DNA from: Lumnitzera littorea
Taxonomy: Eukaryota > Streptophyta > Magnoliopsida > Myrtales > Combretaceae
NCBI GenBank assembly: GCA_024138015.1
Contig: JAMXBB010000008.1
Location: 47,840,446-47,904,445, forward strand
Direction of reading: 5' to 3'
Length of the DNA: 64,000 bases
Below the pieces are notes generated by a model, which ran no database searches, was not told where the DNA came from, and saw only the letters and a list, made by a program, of their open reading frames with translations. The position numbers were made by a program, and so were the translations under genes. This document shows positions 10,807 through 24,020 of the stretch, piece by piece. Each line of letters begins with the position of its first letter. Position 1 is the first letter of the stretch.

Positions 10807-12600
10807 CTATATTAAAGACGGAAATTAACCACCAATACGAAATACAACAGATGCTATCCTCTTCCGGAGACATAAATGAAAACACAGGCAGCCCGATATT
10901 TTCATACAATTTGACACAAACAAGAGGTGAAATGGTGGAGAATACAGGTAAACAGGATAATGTTTATATTATTGTCATCAAGGAAAAAGAGGTCAATCTA
11001 GCATACCAAATGTGAAAAATTGGAAAGAGGAGTGAAAAAGCAGATCAACATCATTTGCATCACTAGCAACACTTTATGAAAGCTTAAGCATAGTATATGG
11101 AGATGACTTGCTCAAACTATCATATCCATCCAAATGTGAAGAGTTAACAAAGGATAGTGGTTCAGAAAAAGCATGAGAGAGAGAGAGAGAAATCCATCTC
11201 TAGCATTGAAAAAAAACCAAAGCGCTAACCTCTCTATTCATAGCAGGTTAGTTATTCATCAGCATGGGTTTAGCTTACGATATGTTCATGGTTATATCTA
11301 CCTCATAACCGCCCAACTCAAACTACATTTATTTGTAGGTATTCTCCCCATCACCTCATATCTAAAATCATTTCACCATTTACATCGGAAATTACTTTGT
11401 GCCGCAAAATGTTGGTCACAGTAACAAACTAAGAAATTATCTTCTTCTTTTCATGGAAAACTAACAAATCATCAAAGTACTGCAATCAAGAGCTAAATCA
11501 TCAAAAGTAGAAGAAAAAGAAGAAGTAAAAAACGGGTTTCACAGCTGAGAAAATAGAAACCAACTCAAATCAAATCAAATCAAATCAGGAGACACCATAG
11601 GATAAGATATTACGTTGTGCCATAATAGATTGCAAACAAACGAGCATCGAATCCAGAGCATGCAACACAAGTAAGTGAAACTACCAAATTGGGATGAATT
11701 AGTTAATGAGAGACAAAGAGGACGAACATGAGAAAACGATGGAAACCCAAAAGAGCGAAATAAATCAATGGGGCAAAATTCAGATTCAGAGCTGTCCTCT
11801 TCAATTCATAAGAAGTACTATGGAAGATGAAGAAGAAGAAGAGCAAGAAGGATGCTTGTCCGAGGAACGTAAAAGCAAAGTGCGGTTCAGTAGTTTATCA
11901 TTATTGCTATGATTTATCTGTGTATATCCGATCGAGTGATGCCTCTCTTTCTCTTTCTCTTTCCTTCTTTTATGCTGTAACCTCCTTTACATTAACACCT
12001 TGGCTTTCTTTCTACTTATTTTTTATTCTTTTTCCGTATTCTTTGTCGTTGGAGTATATGCGTCTTGTACGGTAAATTATACATATATGACATATAAATT
12101 AATATATATTAACAATCAATATACTCGTATTACATATGTAAAAAATATAAAATAAGAAGAGAGATATATAGATGCAGCTGGTGAGAAAGTATAAAAATAT
12201 GAAAGAAGTGAAAGAGAGAAAAAAGAGATATAAGTGTAATTAGTAAAAAATTATGAAAAAGTAAGAAAGCAGAAAAAGTCGGAGAAAGTAAAGAAATGAA
12301 GAAAGAAAAAAATAAATAAATATATTTATTTATTAGTTATAATTTTAATAGTTTATTTTATTATTAATTTTTTTATTAAATAATAGTAGATAGAAAATAA
12401 ATATATAATTTAAAAAAAACGGTTACTTAAAATTTCATTTATTATAATAATATAGATATACTGAAGTTGTAATATAAATATTGATTTTTTAATATAATAA
12501 ATTAATTTTAATTTTTTTTAATAATTATAATACGATAAGGGGGAAAAAGCTAATAATATGATTGACAATAGAATTAAATTTTATGCTTTTCTCTGCAAAG
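10807..12600 (-). promoter_or_regulatory. 5' intron, probable 5' UTR exon and promoter of the tail-anchored protein gene
   Basis: An acceptor ends at 10807 (ATAG before GTGAATG). On the minus strand around 11930-11690 there is CT-rich, exon-like sequence with a CTTCTT run, typical of a plant 5' UTR. A plausible donor follows TTTG near 11685, but several alternatives exist, so no exon ends are given. Upstream, 12080-12600 is very AT-rich. A GA microsatellite lies at about 11174-11191. Confidence 0.4.
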
Positions 12601-12851
12601 GGCTATGTGAACGGGATAATAGGAGGACTTTGAGAAAAAGTAAGGAGAATATGTTGGTGGGATACCAACAGCACGTACAACAGTTTGTAGAAGTTGTTCG
12701 TATTTTAAATTTTTTAATCACCATCTGAATAATGCAATGTTAAAATACCAAAATAAGTGTTGATTTTTCTTTTCAATTTTTTACCCTTTCTCAATTAAAT
12801 GTTCTTTAATTTTTTCTTTCCTTTTTTGTTCTTCTTTTTTTTTTTTTTTTT

Positions 12852-12852
12852 N
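12852..12852. other. Single N marking a contig join
   Basis: One N separates the poly-T end of the first copy from the abrupt start of the second copy in the middle of a coding exon. In the second copy the same T run has 18 T and continues into unique sequence. Confidence 0.95.
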
Positions 12853-13633
12853 ACCTGACAGTTAAGTATGGATGTGTCCTGATATGCATCTTTCGAGGCG
12901 GAGGAAGATCACAATTCATGATATGGTCATGTGACTTTGTAGCAACAAATGAAGCTAACTCCTCTTGATCTGCTGTGTGCCACCAAGGTTCAGGCTTACT
13001 ATTCTCAATCCATGGGGAATCAATAGCGAGTCCAAGCTCATTAGGTTCCTTGGAACCTGACGAGGCAGCACAATCCATATCCACGAACTTGTAGCTTTCT
13101 GCAATATCCATGTTATTAGGTGCTTTGGCACCTTCATTAATCATGCAATTCATCTCTTGCCTCGCACCCAAGCTTTGTTGACCAGTACGGTTCACCGGAA
13201 TACTGTCATACATTTCAGGCGAAACCCTGCAAGATCTCTTCTTATTGGAAAATGGGCTGGTTTCATGTGTCTCCCTGGAAAGGTTATCATCTGACTTCAT
13301 GGAGTCATCCTTCATAATTCCCTCCTCTGAGTCCAACGCGTTCAATCGTTCACATGTAAGACCCTTAGGCAAACCGTAGCAAGGTTGGTGGTGAAGCCAC
13401 CATATAGTGTCCGAGGGTATATTGGAGAATGATGGCTTCCTATTAGAAGGCAAAAAATCTACAGCAGGGCGATCTCCACCTTCACCTGCATCAGTAGTCT
13501 CTGCATCTACCTGTTTAGATATAGGAGATGAGGATTGGCAGCAAGCTATCTTGGGAGCTCTTTTTGCATCCTCTTGAACGAAGTAGCGATTGACAGTCCT
13601 CTGCCACACAGCTCGAACTTCTGCTGCTGCCAT
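12853..13633 (-). pseudogene. Truncated second copy of the tail-anchored protein gene
   Basis: Reading from the same ATG (13633) it matches the first 260 codons of the gene at 8835-10779 and then runs into the N and a poly-A/T tract. It lacks the rest of the first coding exon and all of the second, hence the helical region and membrane anchor. If the duplication is an assembly artefact this is not a gene at all. If real, it would be a promoter-bearing fragment making a soluble, truncated protein. Confidence 0.75.
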
Positions 13634-15705
13634 CACTATGTCAAATTCCGCTGCATTCACCTATATTAAAGACGGAAATTAACCACCAATACGAAATACA
13701 ACAGATGCTATCCTCTTCCGGAGACATAAATGAAAACACAGGCAGCCCGATATTTTCATACAATTTGACACAAACAAGAGGTGAAATGGTGGAGAATACA
13801 GGTAAACAGGATAATGTTTATATTATTGTCATCAAGGAAAAAGAGGTCAATCTAGCATACCAAATGTGAAAAATTGGAAAGAGGAGTGAAAAAGCAGATC
13901 AACATCATTTGCATCACTAGCAACACTTTATGAAAGCTTAAGCATAGTATATGGAGATGACTTGCTCAAACTATCATATCCATCCAAATGTGAAGAGTTA
14001 ACAAAGGATAGTGGTTCAGAAAAAGCATGAGAGAGAGAGAGAGAAATCCATCTCTAGCATTGAAAAAAAACCAAAGCGCTAACCTCTCTATTCATAGCAG
14101 GTTAGTTATTCATCAGCATGGGTTTAGCTTACGATATGTTCATGGTTATATCTACCTCATAACCGCCCAACTCAAACTACATTTATTTGTAGGTATTCTC
14201 CCCATCACCTCATATCTAAAATCATTTCACCATTTACATCGGAAATTACTTTGTGCCGCAAAATGTTGGTCACAGTAACAAACTAAGAAATTATCTTCTT
14301 CTTTTCATGGAAAACTAACAAATCATCAAAGTACTGCAATCAAGAGCTAAATCATCAAAAGTAGAAGAAAAAGAAGAAGTAAAAAACGGGTTTCACAGCT
14401 GAGAAAATAGAAACCAACTCAAATCAAATCAAATCAAATCAGGAGACACCATAGGATAAGATATTACGTTGTGCCATAATAGATTGCAAACAAACGAGCA
14501 TCGAATCCAGAGCATGCAACACAAGTAAGTGAAACTACCAAATTGGGATGAATTAGTTAATGAGAGACAAAGAGGACGAACATGAGAAAACGATGGAAAC
14601 CCAAAAGAGCGAAATAAATCAATGGGGCAAAATTCAGATTCAGAGCTGTCCTCTTCAATTCATAAGAAGTACTATGGAAGATGAAGAAGAAGAAGAGCAA
14701 GAAGGATGCTTGTCCGAGGAACGTAAAAGCAAAGTGCGGTTCAGTAGTTTATCATTATTGCTATGATTTATCTGTGTATATCCGATCGAGTGATGCCTCT
14801 CTTTCTCTTTCTCTTTCCTTCTTTTATGCTGTAACCTCCTTTACATTAACACCTTGGCTTTCTTTCTACTTATTTTTTATTCTTTTTCCGTATTCTTTGT
14901 CGTTGGAGTATATGCGTCTTGTACGGTAAATTATACATATATGACATATAAATTAATATATATTAACAATCAATATACTCGTATTACATATGTAAAAAAT
15001 ATAAAATAAGAAGAGAGATATATAGATGCAGCTGGTGAGAAAGTATAAAAATATGAAAGAAGTGAAAGAGAGAAAAAAGAGATATAAGTGTAATTAGTAA
15101 AAAATTATGAAAAAGTAAGAAAGCAGAAAAAGTCGGAGAAAGTAAAGAAATGAAGAAAGAAAAAAATAAATAAATATATTTATTTATTAGTTATAATTTT
15201 AATAGTTTATTTTATTATTAATTTTTTTATTAAATAATAGTAGATAGAAAATAAATATATAATTTAAAAAAAACGGTTACTTAAAATTTCATTTATTATA
15301 ATAATATAGATATACTGAAGTTGTAATATAAATATTGATTTTTTAATATAATAAATTAATTTTAATTTTTTTTAATAATTATAATACGATAAGGGGGAAA
15401 AAGCTAATAATATGATTGACAATAGAATTAAATTTTATGCTTTTCTCTGCAAAGGGCTATGTGAACGGGATAATAGGAGGACTTTGAGAAAAAGTAAGGA
15501 GAATATGTTGGTGGGATACCAACAGCACGTACAACAGTTTGTAGAAGTTGTTCGTATTTTAAATTTTTTAATCACCATCTGAATAATGCAATGTTAAAAT
15601 ACCAAAATAAGTGTTGATTTTTCTTTTCAATTTTTTACCCTTTCTCAATTAAATGTTCTTTAATTTTTTCTTTCCTTTTTTGTTCTTCTTTTTTTTTTTT
15701 TTTTT
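12853..15705. repeat. Direct repeat copy 2
   Basis: Identical to 9999-12851 wherever compared: coding residues, microsatellites and AT-rich promoter all match, and the offset never changes. It then runs into unique DNA at 15707. The most economical reading is two contigs overlapping by about 2.85 kb that were placed end to end, so the true locus would be single-copy. Confidence 0.9.
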
Positions 15706-15706
15706 T

Positions 15707-17970
15707 AATTATCTTCATTGATTGTTGACAACACAGGGCATAGTTTCTTTTTTTTTTTTTATTGGAAATTAGTTCTGGTATTCTTCTAGAGAATAATTAA
15801 TTTGGAAGCTTCTAATTTTTTGTATGCTTTCCTAAACTTACTATGAGTATGAAAATAAAAATAAAAATAAAAAAAGAAGAAGAAAAAATTTATTACCTTA
15901 GGACGTCTGCATACTTTTAGCAAGTTCATATACAATTAATTAAGTTCGAGGAACCAGAAGAAAAGATAAAACATTGATAAATTCCTTTGTAGTAAGTTCA
16001 CAAATATTCATTTAACCAGGACCAATTAATAAATAAACATTGTCTTCAAATAAGATGGAGCTTACGCTTCAACCACCAATAATTTACAATATTAAGATAG
16101 GACCACAACATAAAATAGCTTTTAATAAAAAATAAATTAGTGTGAGGCATTATGGGTATATAAAAGATAAAATATATATGTATAATCATAATATGCTTAG
16201 TCATCATAACATTCCAAATATAACTTTTTGTCCATTTCTCTAAATTATAATTTTCTTGTCAATCGTCATAGTATATAGTATTTTTCTAAAGACATCAAAT
16301 CATTTCATTCCCTTTAATATAATAGAAGAAGATAACATTTTAAATATAACTTCACCTCCACTTCTTTAAATTATAACTATTATCATCTCAAGTATTATGT
16401 TCCTGTCATATACTTCTCGAGGACTAGACCCACCCATTTCCTTTAATATAACTTACAAGATGATGCGCTCATCATGAATGTACTTAATAAAATACAATAT
16501 TATACACATACTATCGGTGCAAAAGCAAAAATTAGAAGAAAAATAATATTAAAAAAAAATTCAACACATTTAATAAAAAAATTGCTGATGATAAAAGAGA
16601 AAAAATAGATAGCGGATAATTATGTGGAATTAAATAGTGCTACCTAAAATAATAGGTTGTCTTCGAGTGTTAAGTATTTGTGTTGTAAGGGATTTTGTTA
16701 AAATAAGAGAATAAAATAACTCATAATATAACAAAACAAAACAATTACAAGAACGTAAATAATATAGATAAATATAATTAAAATAATTTCTTCTGAAAAT
16801 TATATTACAGTTCTCTCTCAACTCTTTTAATCTCATTAGACCAATTTCACTTTATATCGGTATTTACATTATCACCTCGAAAAAAGATTTCCCAGTACTA
16901 AAACCACATTAACTCACCTTCAACCCCAAAAGCTGCGCACATAACAATAAAAAAAAAAAAATAGAGTTGTTTTTATTTATATTAACGACCGGGATGCATA
17001 ATCCTCGAATGTTAAATTAACAAAGCACCAGGCAACACAGACCAACTAATATCGAGAAAGTTGATTCTGAGGGACGATTTTAATCATAGTAATGGATATT
17101 CATTTCTTAGCCAACCACGTCACTCCCACTTTTTTCTTTCAAGTGTCAGGTTTTCACAGTTAACGAGACAGTTTTTCCTGGTATTGCACCCACAATTCTG
17201 TGGGATGCTATAATTACGTGAACCTAAAAGCCAATAGGATTGGGACACCAGCCAACCTCCACCACTAGAAATTGATTCAAAATCATCCCTTCATTACATA
17301 AAAATTAAAATGAGATGGTAATATCACCATTCTAAATACTTTGATCGTCCACAACAGGAATTTCCGTACTGATCCGATCCAATGCTTGAAAAAGCAGACA
17401 AGGTTAGATAGAATCACACACTACACTGAAGCAATCAGATTACGTCCAATGCTGAAGTACCACCACACCTAGAAATACAGACTTCTTTTTTAATCTACAC
17501 AAGACACATAGTAAGCGCACATAGAATACCTGATTGTAGAAAAACCATCATTGCAGGTTACTATCACCATTAAAACCAGTATATTTCGCAGCTACTACAT
17601 AAAAAATGATTTTGGTCATGTGACTATTTGTATGAGAACAACCCTTCTGGAAGCTAGAGCAACCAGTACTTCTCGCCATATAAAAAAAAGCATTGAATTG
17701 GGGTTGCCTCCGTCTCCCTGTTGCCGATACGCTTTGGTATCCTTGATGCAGCCCGACACCTCAGATACAGAAGCTTGAATTGTTATTAATCAACTAGAGA
17801 AGAGGAAAAGAATAACTAAAACAAAGAAAAATCAATTACTTATTCATTAGTCTCATATATTCAATAACTAGAATTAAAAGACGTAAAACAAACCGAGACA
17901 TGCATAAAACATGTCTAAGTATCTTTATAACTCAATTTATTAATAATTTACAAATGTACAAAGATACTAG
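15707..17970. other. AT-rich intergenic DNA
   Basis: Unique AT-rich sequence between the repeat and the first LINE. The part from about 17000 to 17780 is less AT-rich and resembles UTR or old genic DNA, but neither strand gave a frame I could tie to a family. Confidence 0.4.
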
Positions 17971-18253
17971 TCGGTGTTCTCTCTCTCTGAAAACCCTCTC
18001 TTACCCTCCCCTTTCTTTCCCTCTTTTCTTTGACCTCTCTTCTCTTCGGCCCCCTTCCTCTCCCCCTCTCCTTACATCCGTTGTGTCTATCGTCATCCAC
18101 TTTCCTCCCTTCTCCATCCTCCATCCCTTTGTTGTTTGGTCCCCGTAGTTTTTCCATATTGCTTTTCCCAGTTGCCTTAGATCCCTCTTTTGTCAGAATT
18201 AGTTCATTTTAGTTTTAGTTTTTGTTTTTACTCTTGCTTTTTTTTTTTTTTGT

Positions 18254-19973
18254 TTGGAGCTATTGTGCCTTATGAGGACTTTCGTCCGTAGAAACAAGAA
18301 AGTTTCTTTTAGCGTTTCTACTTCGATAACCCTAGTGATGAGTTCTATGGCAGCTCCTCGTCAAGGTAAAACTAAGAAGAAGGTTTCTTCTCAGTCTTCA
18401 TTTAGAGGTTCTTCTAGTGAAAATAGTGGATTGGTTTCATGGTTATAAGAGAAAAAACCCAAGGTGGTTTCCAGTGCAGAGAAAAAGTCCCTTAATGTTA
18501 CAAGTCATGAGCAAACTGAATGGGCGACAATCAATACAGCTAGAAACCTAAACCTTATTTCCATTCCTAGCTTTGGGACTAACCTCCAAGGAGAAAAAGC
18601 ATTCTGAAAAGATTTCCCCTTTAGATGATGGTCAAAGCTCCACCGGTGATTTCACTTTAAGACCATGACCAAAATAGCAGAGGAAATAGAAATTTGACTA
18701 TCCAAAGCAAAAAAGAGATTGACATTTGTGAAAAATCGGAGTCCCCTGAACAAAGATATTTTGCACAAGTAACTTCCCATAACTTCTCTCCACCATCTAT
18801 TCCTCTGATAGATGTTTCCTTGGATTATTATCCTCATTCCAAAAATAGGGATCTCATTTGTGTGAAACCCCCTCAATCAGTTTCCCTTTATGGGAAAAGA
18901 TTTGGAGGTCCACTTTGGTCGGCTTCTTTCTCGACCGAGGTTTATCCTTTCTTTCCATGCAGAAGATTGCTAGAAACTATTAGAAAGACGAAGGTTTGGT
19001 AGAGATCCTATCAAATGGACGTGGTCTCATCTTTTTCAAGTTTAAAGATGAGTTTTCTCTGTCTAGAATCCTAGGACAGCCTTGGTCTTTTTCTAACCAA
19101 CCTATCATCTTAGAACGACGGTCTTTATCAGCAGCTTATGACAAAGTGTTTCCCAAAAAGCTTCCCATATGGATCAAATTATGGGAAGTTCCAATGGAGT
19201 TCCTTTATAGAGATGGCATTGGACATATGGCTAGTGCCATTAGTCGTCCTTGCCAAGTGGATTTGGTCTCGGCTAAAAATTAGAGAATCAAGTACACAAG
19301 AGCATCTGTGGAAGTGGAAGCCAATGCAAAGCTACCATTTTCTTTTGTGGTGAAGAGAGCAAATGGTAAACTAGCTATGATAGATGTTGAGTACCAACGT
19401 GTTCCACCTCGCTGCCTGTCTTGCAAATTGTTTGGTCACACAACAGAATTTTGCGAGGAACGGAAGTCTAGTGAACATTCAGACTAGAACAAGCTAGTGG
19501 AACCTAACAGGACGAGAGCTAAGGAGAACGTTGAGGAGAACGTTATCATTAATCAAGAGACTAACAATTCTAATTTGGAACCTTAAAGAAAGGGAGTCAT
19601 TATTAAGGAAGGTGTTGAAGGCCTTGCTCCTAAACCAAAAACTCCCAATAGATTGAAAGATAAACATGCAGCAGTAGCTGACTCGATCTCCATCAGCTCT
19701 TCTTCTAAATTACTTGAGAGAGTAGGTGATTGCTCCCATGCTACCCTTGTTTCCTTCAATACAGCAAATCTGGTTTTTACAAAGGATAATGACACGAATG
19801 ACAGAGATCAAGCTTCGGCCGAATCCTCTTGTTCTATCGTTCTAGAGACCGAAGATGATCTTTTAATTGAGCCTACTAAGGCTAACTCCTCATGGATTCC
19901 TGTCAAGAAGAAGAAAACAACGAAGAAAAGGAAGGATGATGTTGGGGACAGCTCTAGCAAAAAATCTTCTTAA
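18254..19973 (+). pseudogene. LINE-1 ORF1 remnant (DUF4283 and zinc knuckle)
   Basis: ORF1 of plant L1 elements encodes an RNA-binding protein that packages the element's RNA. Here 18996-19283 encodes a DUF4283-like stretch (GRGLIFFKFKDEFSLSRILG, then a WIKLWEVPMEF block). After one stop the same frame continues to a CX2CX4HX4C knuckle near 19410-19455 (CLSCKLFGHTTEFC). The 3' part (19653-19973) ends in a lysine-rich tail. At least two stops or shifts separate the pieces. Confidence 0.75.
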
Positions 19974-20039
19974 GATGGGCTTCTACCCTCGGTTTTCTCC
20001 TTTTTATCTTTTTTTGAATAATGTTGGCTATATTAAAAT

Positions 20040-23000
20040 CCAAAGCAATGAGAAAATTTTGTGATGCTAAGCAAGTATCTTTTTTGGGTTTGGTGGAGAT
20101 AAAGGTTAAAATGAATAAAGCATATACTTTCTAGTCTAGAATCTCAAGCTCTTGGAACATGGAGTGTCACCAAATGAAAAGTTATTATTCTCTTCTCTAG
20201 CAATCAGTTTGTCCACTGTCGTTACCATAGTGTAGGGAAGGACTCTTGGTTCTGGTTTACCTGTGTTTGTGGCGCCAATACAGATTCAGAACATTTGTCT
20301 TTGTGGTTCGACTTGTTGTAGATTAAGACATCCATTCAGGGCCCATGTTTGTTAGGAGGAGATTTTAATGAATGTAGACGTATAGAAGAAAAAATTGGAG
20401 AAAATGAAATAGTAACTGCTGGATTGGATCATTTCAACCAGTTCTATATTAATGCAGAAGTAGAGGATGCTAGAACTAGTGGTCCCCCTCCATACTTAGA
20501 CCGACAAATGTTCTTCTAATCTTTTCATGAGAAGTTTAGATAGAATTTTGTTAAACTTAGAATGGATGCAAGCGTTCTCAAGCTCTGAAGTCACTATTGG
20601 TCCTCCTAGAGTTTCGGATCATTGCCCACTTATTGTTGACTTCCAAGAAGGTCAACCAAAGAGGAATATCCCTTTAAATTCTTTGATTTTTGGAGCAAGG
20701 ACCTTAAGTTCCTTCCCTTAGTGGAATGAGTTTGGAAAACAAGTATTGAAGGAACTCCATGTCGTCTCTAATCTCAAATTGCTCAAGAAGGAATTGAGAA
20801 TATTAAATAAATCATAGTATTATGATATTTCAAGGAGGGTAGTGACTTCTTAAGCTTTGCTAGAGAGCATCCATTTAGCAAGTTCAGCTTACCCATCCAA
20901 AGCATATTAGACTTTGGAGAAAAAGAGATTTAAGGATTTTTATTACTTAGCTGCAGTAGAGGAATCCTTATATAGGCAGAATTCCAAACAAACATGGTTA
21001 AAGCTAGGAGATTTGAACTCTTCCTATTTCTTTCATTGAAGCAAAAGCACTTGCAAGATGGAATTCACTCTATTATCCTTGAGGATGGTTCCAAATCCAC
21101 AAATTGCCAGAGTATAAAGGAGGTAACCATATGGTACTATCAAGGTCTTTTGACAACCCCTTTGATAGCTACCTTTAGCTTGAATATTCTTTCCTCTTTG
21201 GTAGAAAGAAAAGTAGTACTGGAGGATTGGTCACAGCTCACTAAACCAATGGATAATGAAGAAATTAAGAAAGTTTTGTGGTCTTTACCAAAGAATAAAG
21301 CCTTGGGCCCGAATGGCTATAATGTTAATTTTTTTAGGCTAACCTAAGACATTGTCAGGGATGAAGTTTAGATGGCTATAAGAGACTTTTTTGCTTCGAG
21401 GAATCTTTTGAAATCAATCAACTCCACCTACCTTACCTTAATCCTTAAGGTAAGCACTCTCAAAACATTTGCGGATTTTAGGCCTATTGCATGCTGTAAT
21501 ACTATTTACAAATGTATTTCTAAAATTATTACAAATCGCATCCAAAGTGTTTTACCAAGGCTTGTAAGGAAAGAGCAAACTACCTTTATTCCAAGTAGAA
21601 GAATAATAGATAACATCTTTGTCACCCAATAATTGATGTGTGACTACCACAAAGATATACATGGTGCAAAATGTATAATGAAGATCGATATCATGAAAGC
21701 CTATGATCATGTTAATTGGTCCTTTCTAGAGCACCTTCTCAAAGCGCTTAACGTCACTCCATCATTGATTCATTAGATAATGATGTGCATATCCACTCCA
21801 AAGTTTTCCATAAGCTTAAATGATGAAATTGTTTTGATTTTTCCTTAGCTCACATGGGTTGAGACAAGGGGATCCTATCTCCCCTTATCTCTTTCTTTTG
21901 GTGATGAAGATCTTATCTTGTCTTCTAAGAAAATTGAGCACTAACCAAAGCTCTAAGTATCATTAGCGTTGTAGAAAGGAGAAAATCAACCACCTTTGTT
22001 TTGCAGACAATCTACTTATCTTCTCGAAGGGGGAGGCTCACTCAGTTGCACTGATGAACCAATGTTTATAAGAATTCTTCACCTTATCAGGTTTAAAAGA
22101 GAGTACAATCAAGAGCTAAGTTTTCTTCAGTAGTGTTTCAACAAAAGTTAAAGCTTAGGTCATTTCCATTATCAGATTTTCTGAAGGAACATTATTGATT
22201 AAGTACCTTAGAGTATCTCTAATCTCCATTAAATTATCACAAGCACATTACCGCATCCTAATGGATACATTTGCTTCTCAAATAAACAATTGGACTTCAA
22301 AGTACCTCTCTTATGTAAGACAAGTGCAATTGATTTGAAGTGTCCTCTTCTCTCTTCAAGTATATTGAGCTTCCATTTTCCTTCTCCCAAAGAGCATACT
22401 CAAAGAATTGAATACTAAGATGAAGCGATTTCTTTGGAACAATTCGAATGAAGCTAAAGCCAAAGCAAAAGTAAAAGTATCTTGGGATAAGATTTGTTTC
22501 CCTACAAGAGAGGGGGGTTTAGGCATAATGGACATCTCTCTATGGAACAAAGTTGCACAATTGAAGCATATTTGGCATTTGTGTGAAAATACCAATGGTT
22601 TATGGTCAAGTTGGGTGAGGGGAGAGATCCTAAAGGGTAAGAACTTTAAGCTATCCCAAATCCCTTGCAAAGCTCCTAGTCATGGTGCAAAATTTTGCAA
22701 TTGAGAAGCTAGGCACAAGCAATGTTTGCATAAGACATTGGCAATGAAAATAGGATCTCCCTATGGTATGATTCTTGGCATCCTAGAGAGCTTGCGAGCT
22801 AAATAAGTGAGAGAACAATTTACTCAATGAATTGGTCAAAAGAAGCAAAATTAAAGGACATAATTGATTATAACAATTGGGCATGACCGATAGGTGATGT
22901 GCGGGATTTCATAGGATTGAATATCCCCCCAAACTTGTTGCCAAAACAAGGCATGGCTCACTCTTTTATTTTGGTTGCGAAACCTACCAAGGGATATACT

Positions 23001-23300
23001 ATTAAGTCCACTTACAATCTTTTGAGACATAGGCATCAAAATTCCCCATTGTGCAAAGTCATTTAGAACAAAGCAAAACTCCCACAACATTCCTTCATTC
23101 TATGGCTAGCTACAAGAGAGAGACTTCTCACTCAAGACAAGTTATTAAAATGGAGCACTGTTGAATAAAACAAATGCTACCTCTATTCCACTCATGAGAA
23201 AGATCACAAACTTATTTTCTTGACATGTGATTTTGCTAAAGCCATTTGGATAGAGATTCAAAGATACCACGTTCCTCTACAAGCAATCTCCCTTTCATCA
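20040..23300 (+). pseudogene. LINE-1 ORF2 remnant (endonuclease, reverse transcriptase, zf-RVT)
   Basis: Endonuclease pieces include LLGGDFNECRR near 20350-20385 and a VSDHCPLIVDF block near 20610-20640. Reverse transcriptase pieces include NKALGPNGYNVNFFR (about 21293-21338), FADFRPIACCNTIYK (about 21470-21512) and the catalytic box near 22000-22011. There the usual FADD reads FADN, so a catalytic aspartate is lost. Then come MKRFLWNNS (22420 on) and a zf-RVT stretch near 22940-23270 (LATRERLLTQDKLLKW). Numerous stops; inactive. Confidence 0.8.
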
Positions 23301-23770
23301 GCAACGTTGACATCTTATGTCGAAAATTTTATATTTTTTTCGTCTTCTATATGGAAGAGTAGAACATCAATAGTGAGTTATCACATTTGAAAAGAGAGGA
23401 ACTCGAGACATGTAGAGACTCACCCCACCTCAACAGTTTTCTTAGCTAGGATCATTTCATTTTTTTTTTTTATGTAGTCATAGTGAGCTTTATACTGAGT
23501 GCCAAGTTAGACATCCACAAAACTTTTGTTTCGTAATTTGTGGATAGATAACTTGGTTCGTATTCTCATACATTCTAGCTGTTTTCTTTCCTCCATTTTT
23601 ATTTATAAATGAAAAATATTTGGCATTACCCAAAAAAAAAAATAATAATAATAATAACTTACAGACGCATGCAAACGGAGGTGCAGTATTGGGAGTATGA
23701 GGCCCCTCGTACAGCAGCTAACAAACATGTACAAAGAAAATGTATGCGCGTACATATACACACTGTTATC

Positions 23771-24020
23771 TCCAATTACCTAAAAAACCAATGCTGAGTA
23801 ACCTCTGGCGGAATTGACTTCATCAGAAGAAGCTAAGCTTGTGCAAAACTCCGAACTCTGATGGCCCAGATCTTACAGTGAGTTCACATCCATATACAAA
23901 TTGTACTCCAATTACCAAAAATACCAATGCCAAGCAACCTCTGGTGGAATTGACTTGATCAGAAGAGCTAAGCTTGTGCAAAACTCCGAACCCTGGAAGG
24001 CCAGATCTTTTGGTGAGTTG
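23771..24020. repeat. Tandem duplication in the 3' flank of the DmX-like gene
   Basis: Two diverged copies, about 23771-23885 and 23907-24020, offset by 134-136 bp. Both contain the strings CCAATTACC, GGAATTGACTT and AAGCTTGTGCAAAACTCCGA. They lie 0.3-0.55 kb past the stop codon (24317), so they are either in the 3' UTR or just beyond it. Substitutions and small indels show the duplication is not recent. Confidence 0.75.

Larger units (their letters stand above)
9999..12851. repeat. Direct repeat copy 1 (5' half of gene plus promoter)
   Basis: This 2,853-bp segment recurs at 12853-15705 with a constant offset of 2,854 bp. It covers most of the first coding exon, the 5' intron and the promoter region. 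It stops in a run of 17 T directly before a lone N. Confidence 0.9.
17971..23656 (+). mobile_element. Decayed plant L1-type LINE (LINE-1 of window)
   Basis: A near full-length non-LTR retrotransposon. Its order is a CT-rich leader (17971-18250), ORF1 with DUF4283-like and zinc-knuckle regions, ORF2 with apurinic-type endonuclease, reverse transcriptase and zf-RVT domains, and a 3' tail of A's followed by an (AAT)n run at 23631-23656. Many stops and frameshifts make it inactive. No convincing target-site duplication was found. It lies downstream of the DmX-like gene, on the opposite strand. Confidence 0.85.

Noticed and set aside
11706..12075. Plus-strand small frames near 11706-12075 and their copies at 14560-14929
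   Set aside because: They are the reverse of a CT-rich 5' UTR-like region of the minus-strand gene and are low-complexity.
17551..17778. 75-codon plus-strand frame and its minus-strand reverse
   Set aside because: No recognisable domain and no splice partner; kept only as unassigned DNA.
17923..23680. Possible target duplication for LINE-1 (TTTACAAATGTACAAAG against CTTACAGACGCATGCAAAC)
   Set aside because: Similarity needs gaps and several mismatches, so it is not convincing.
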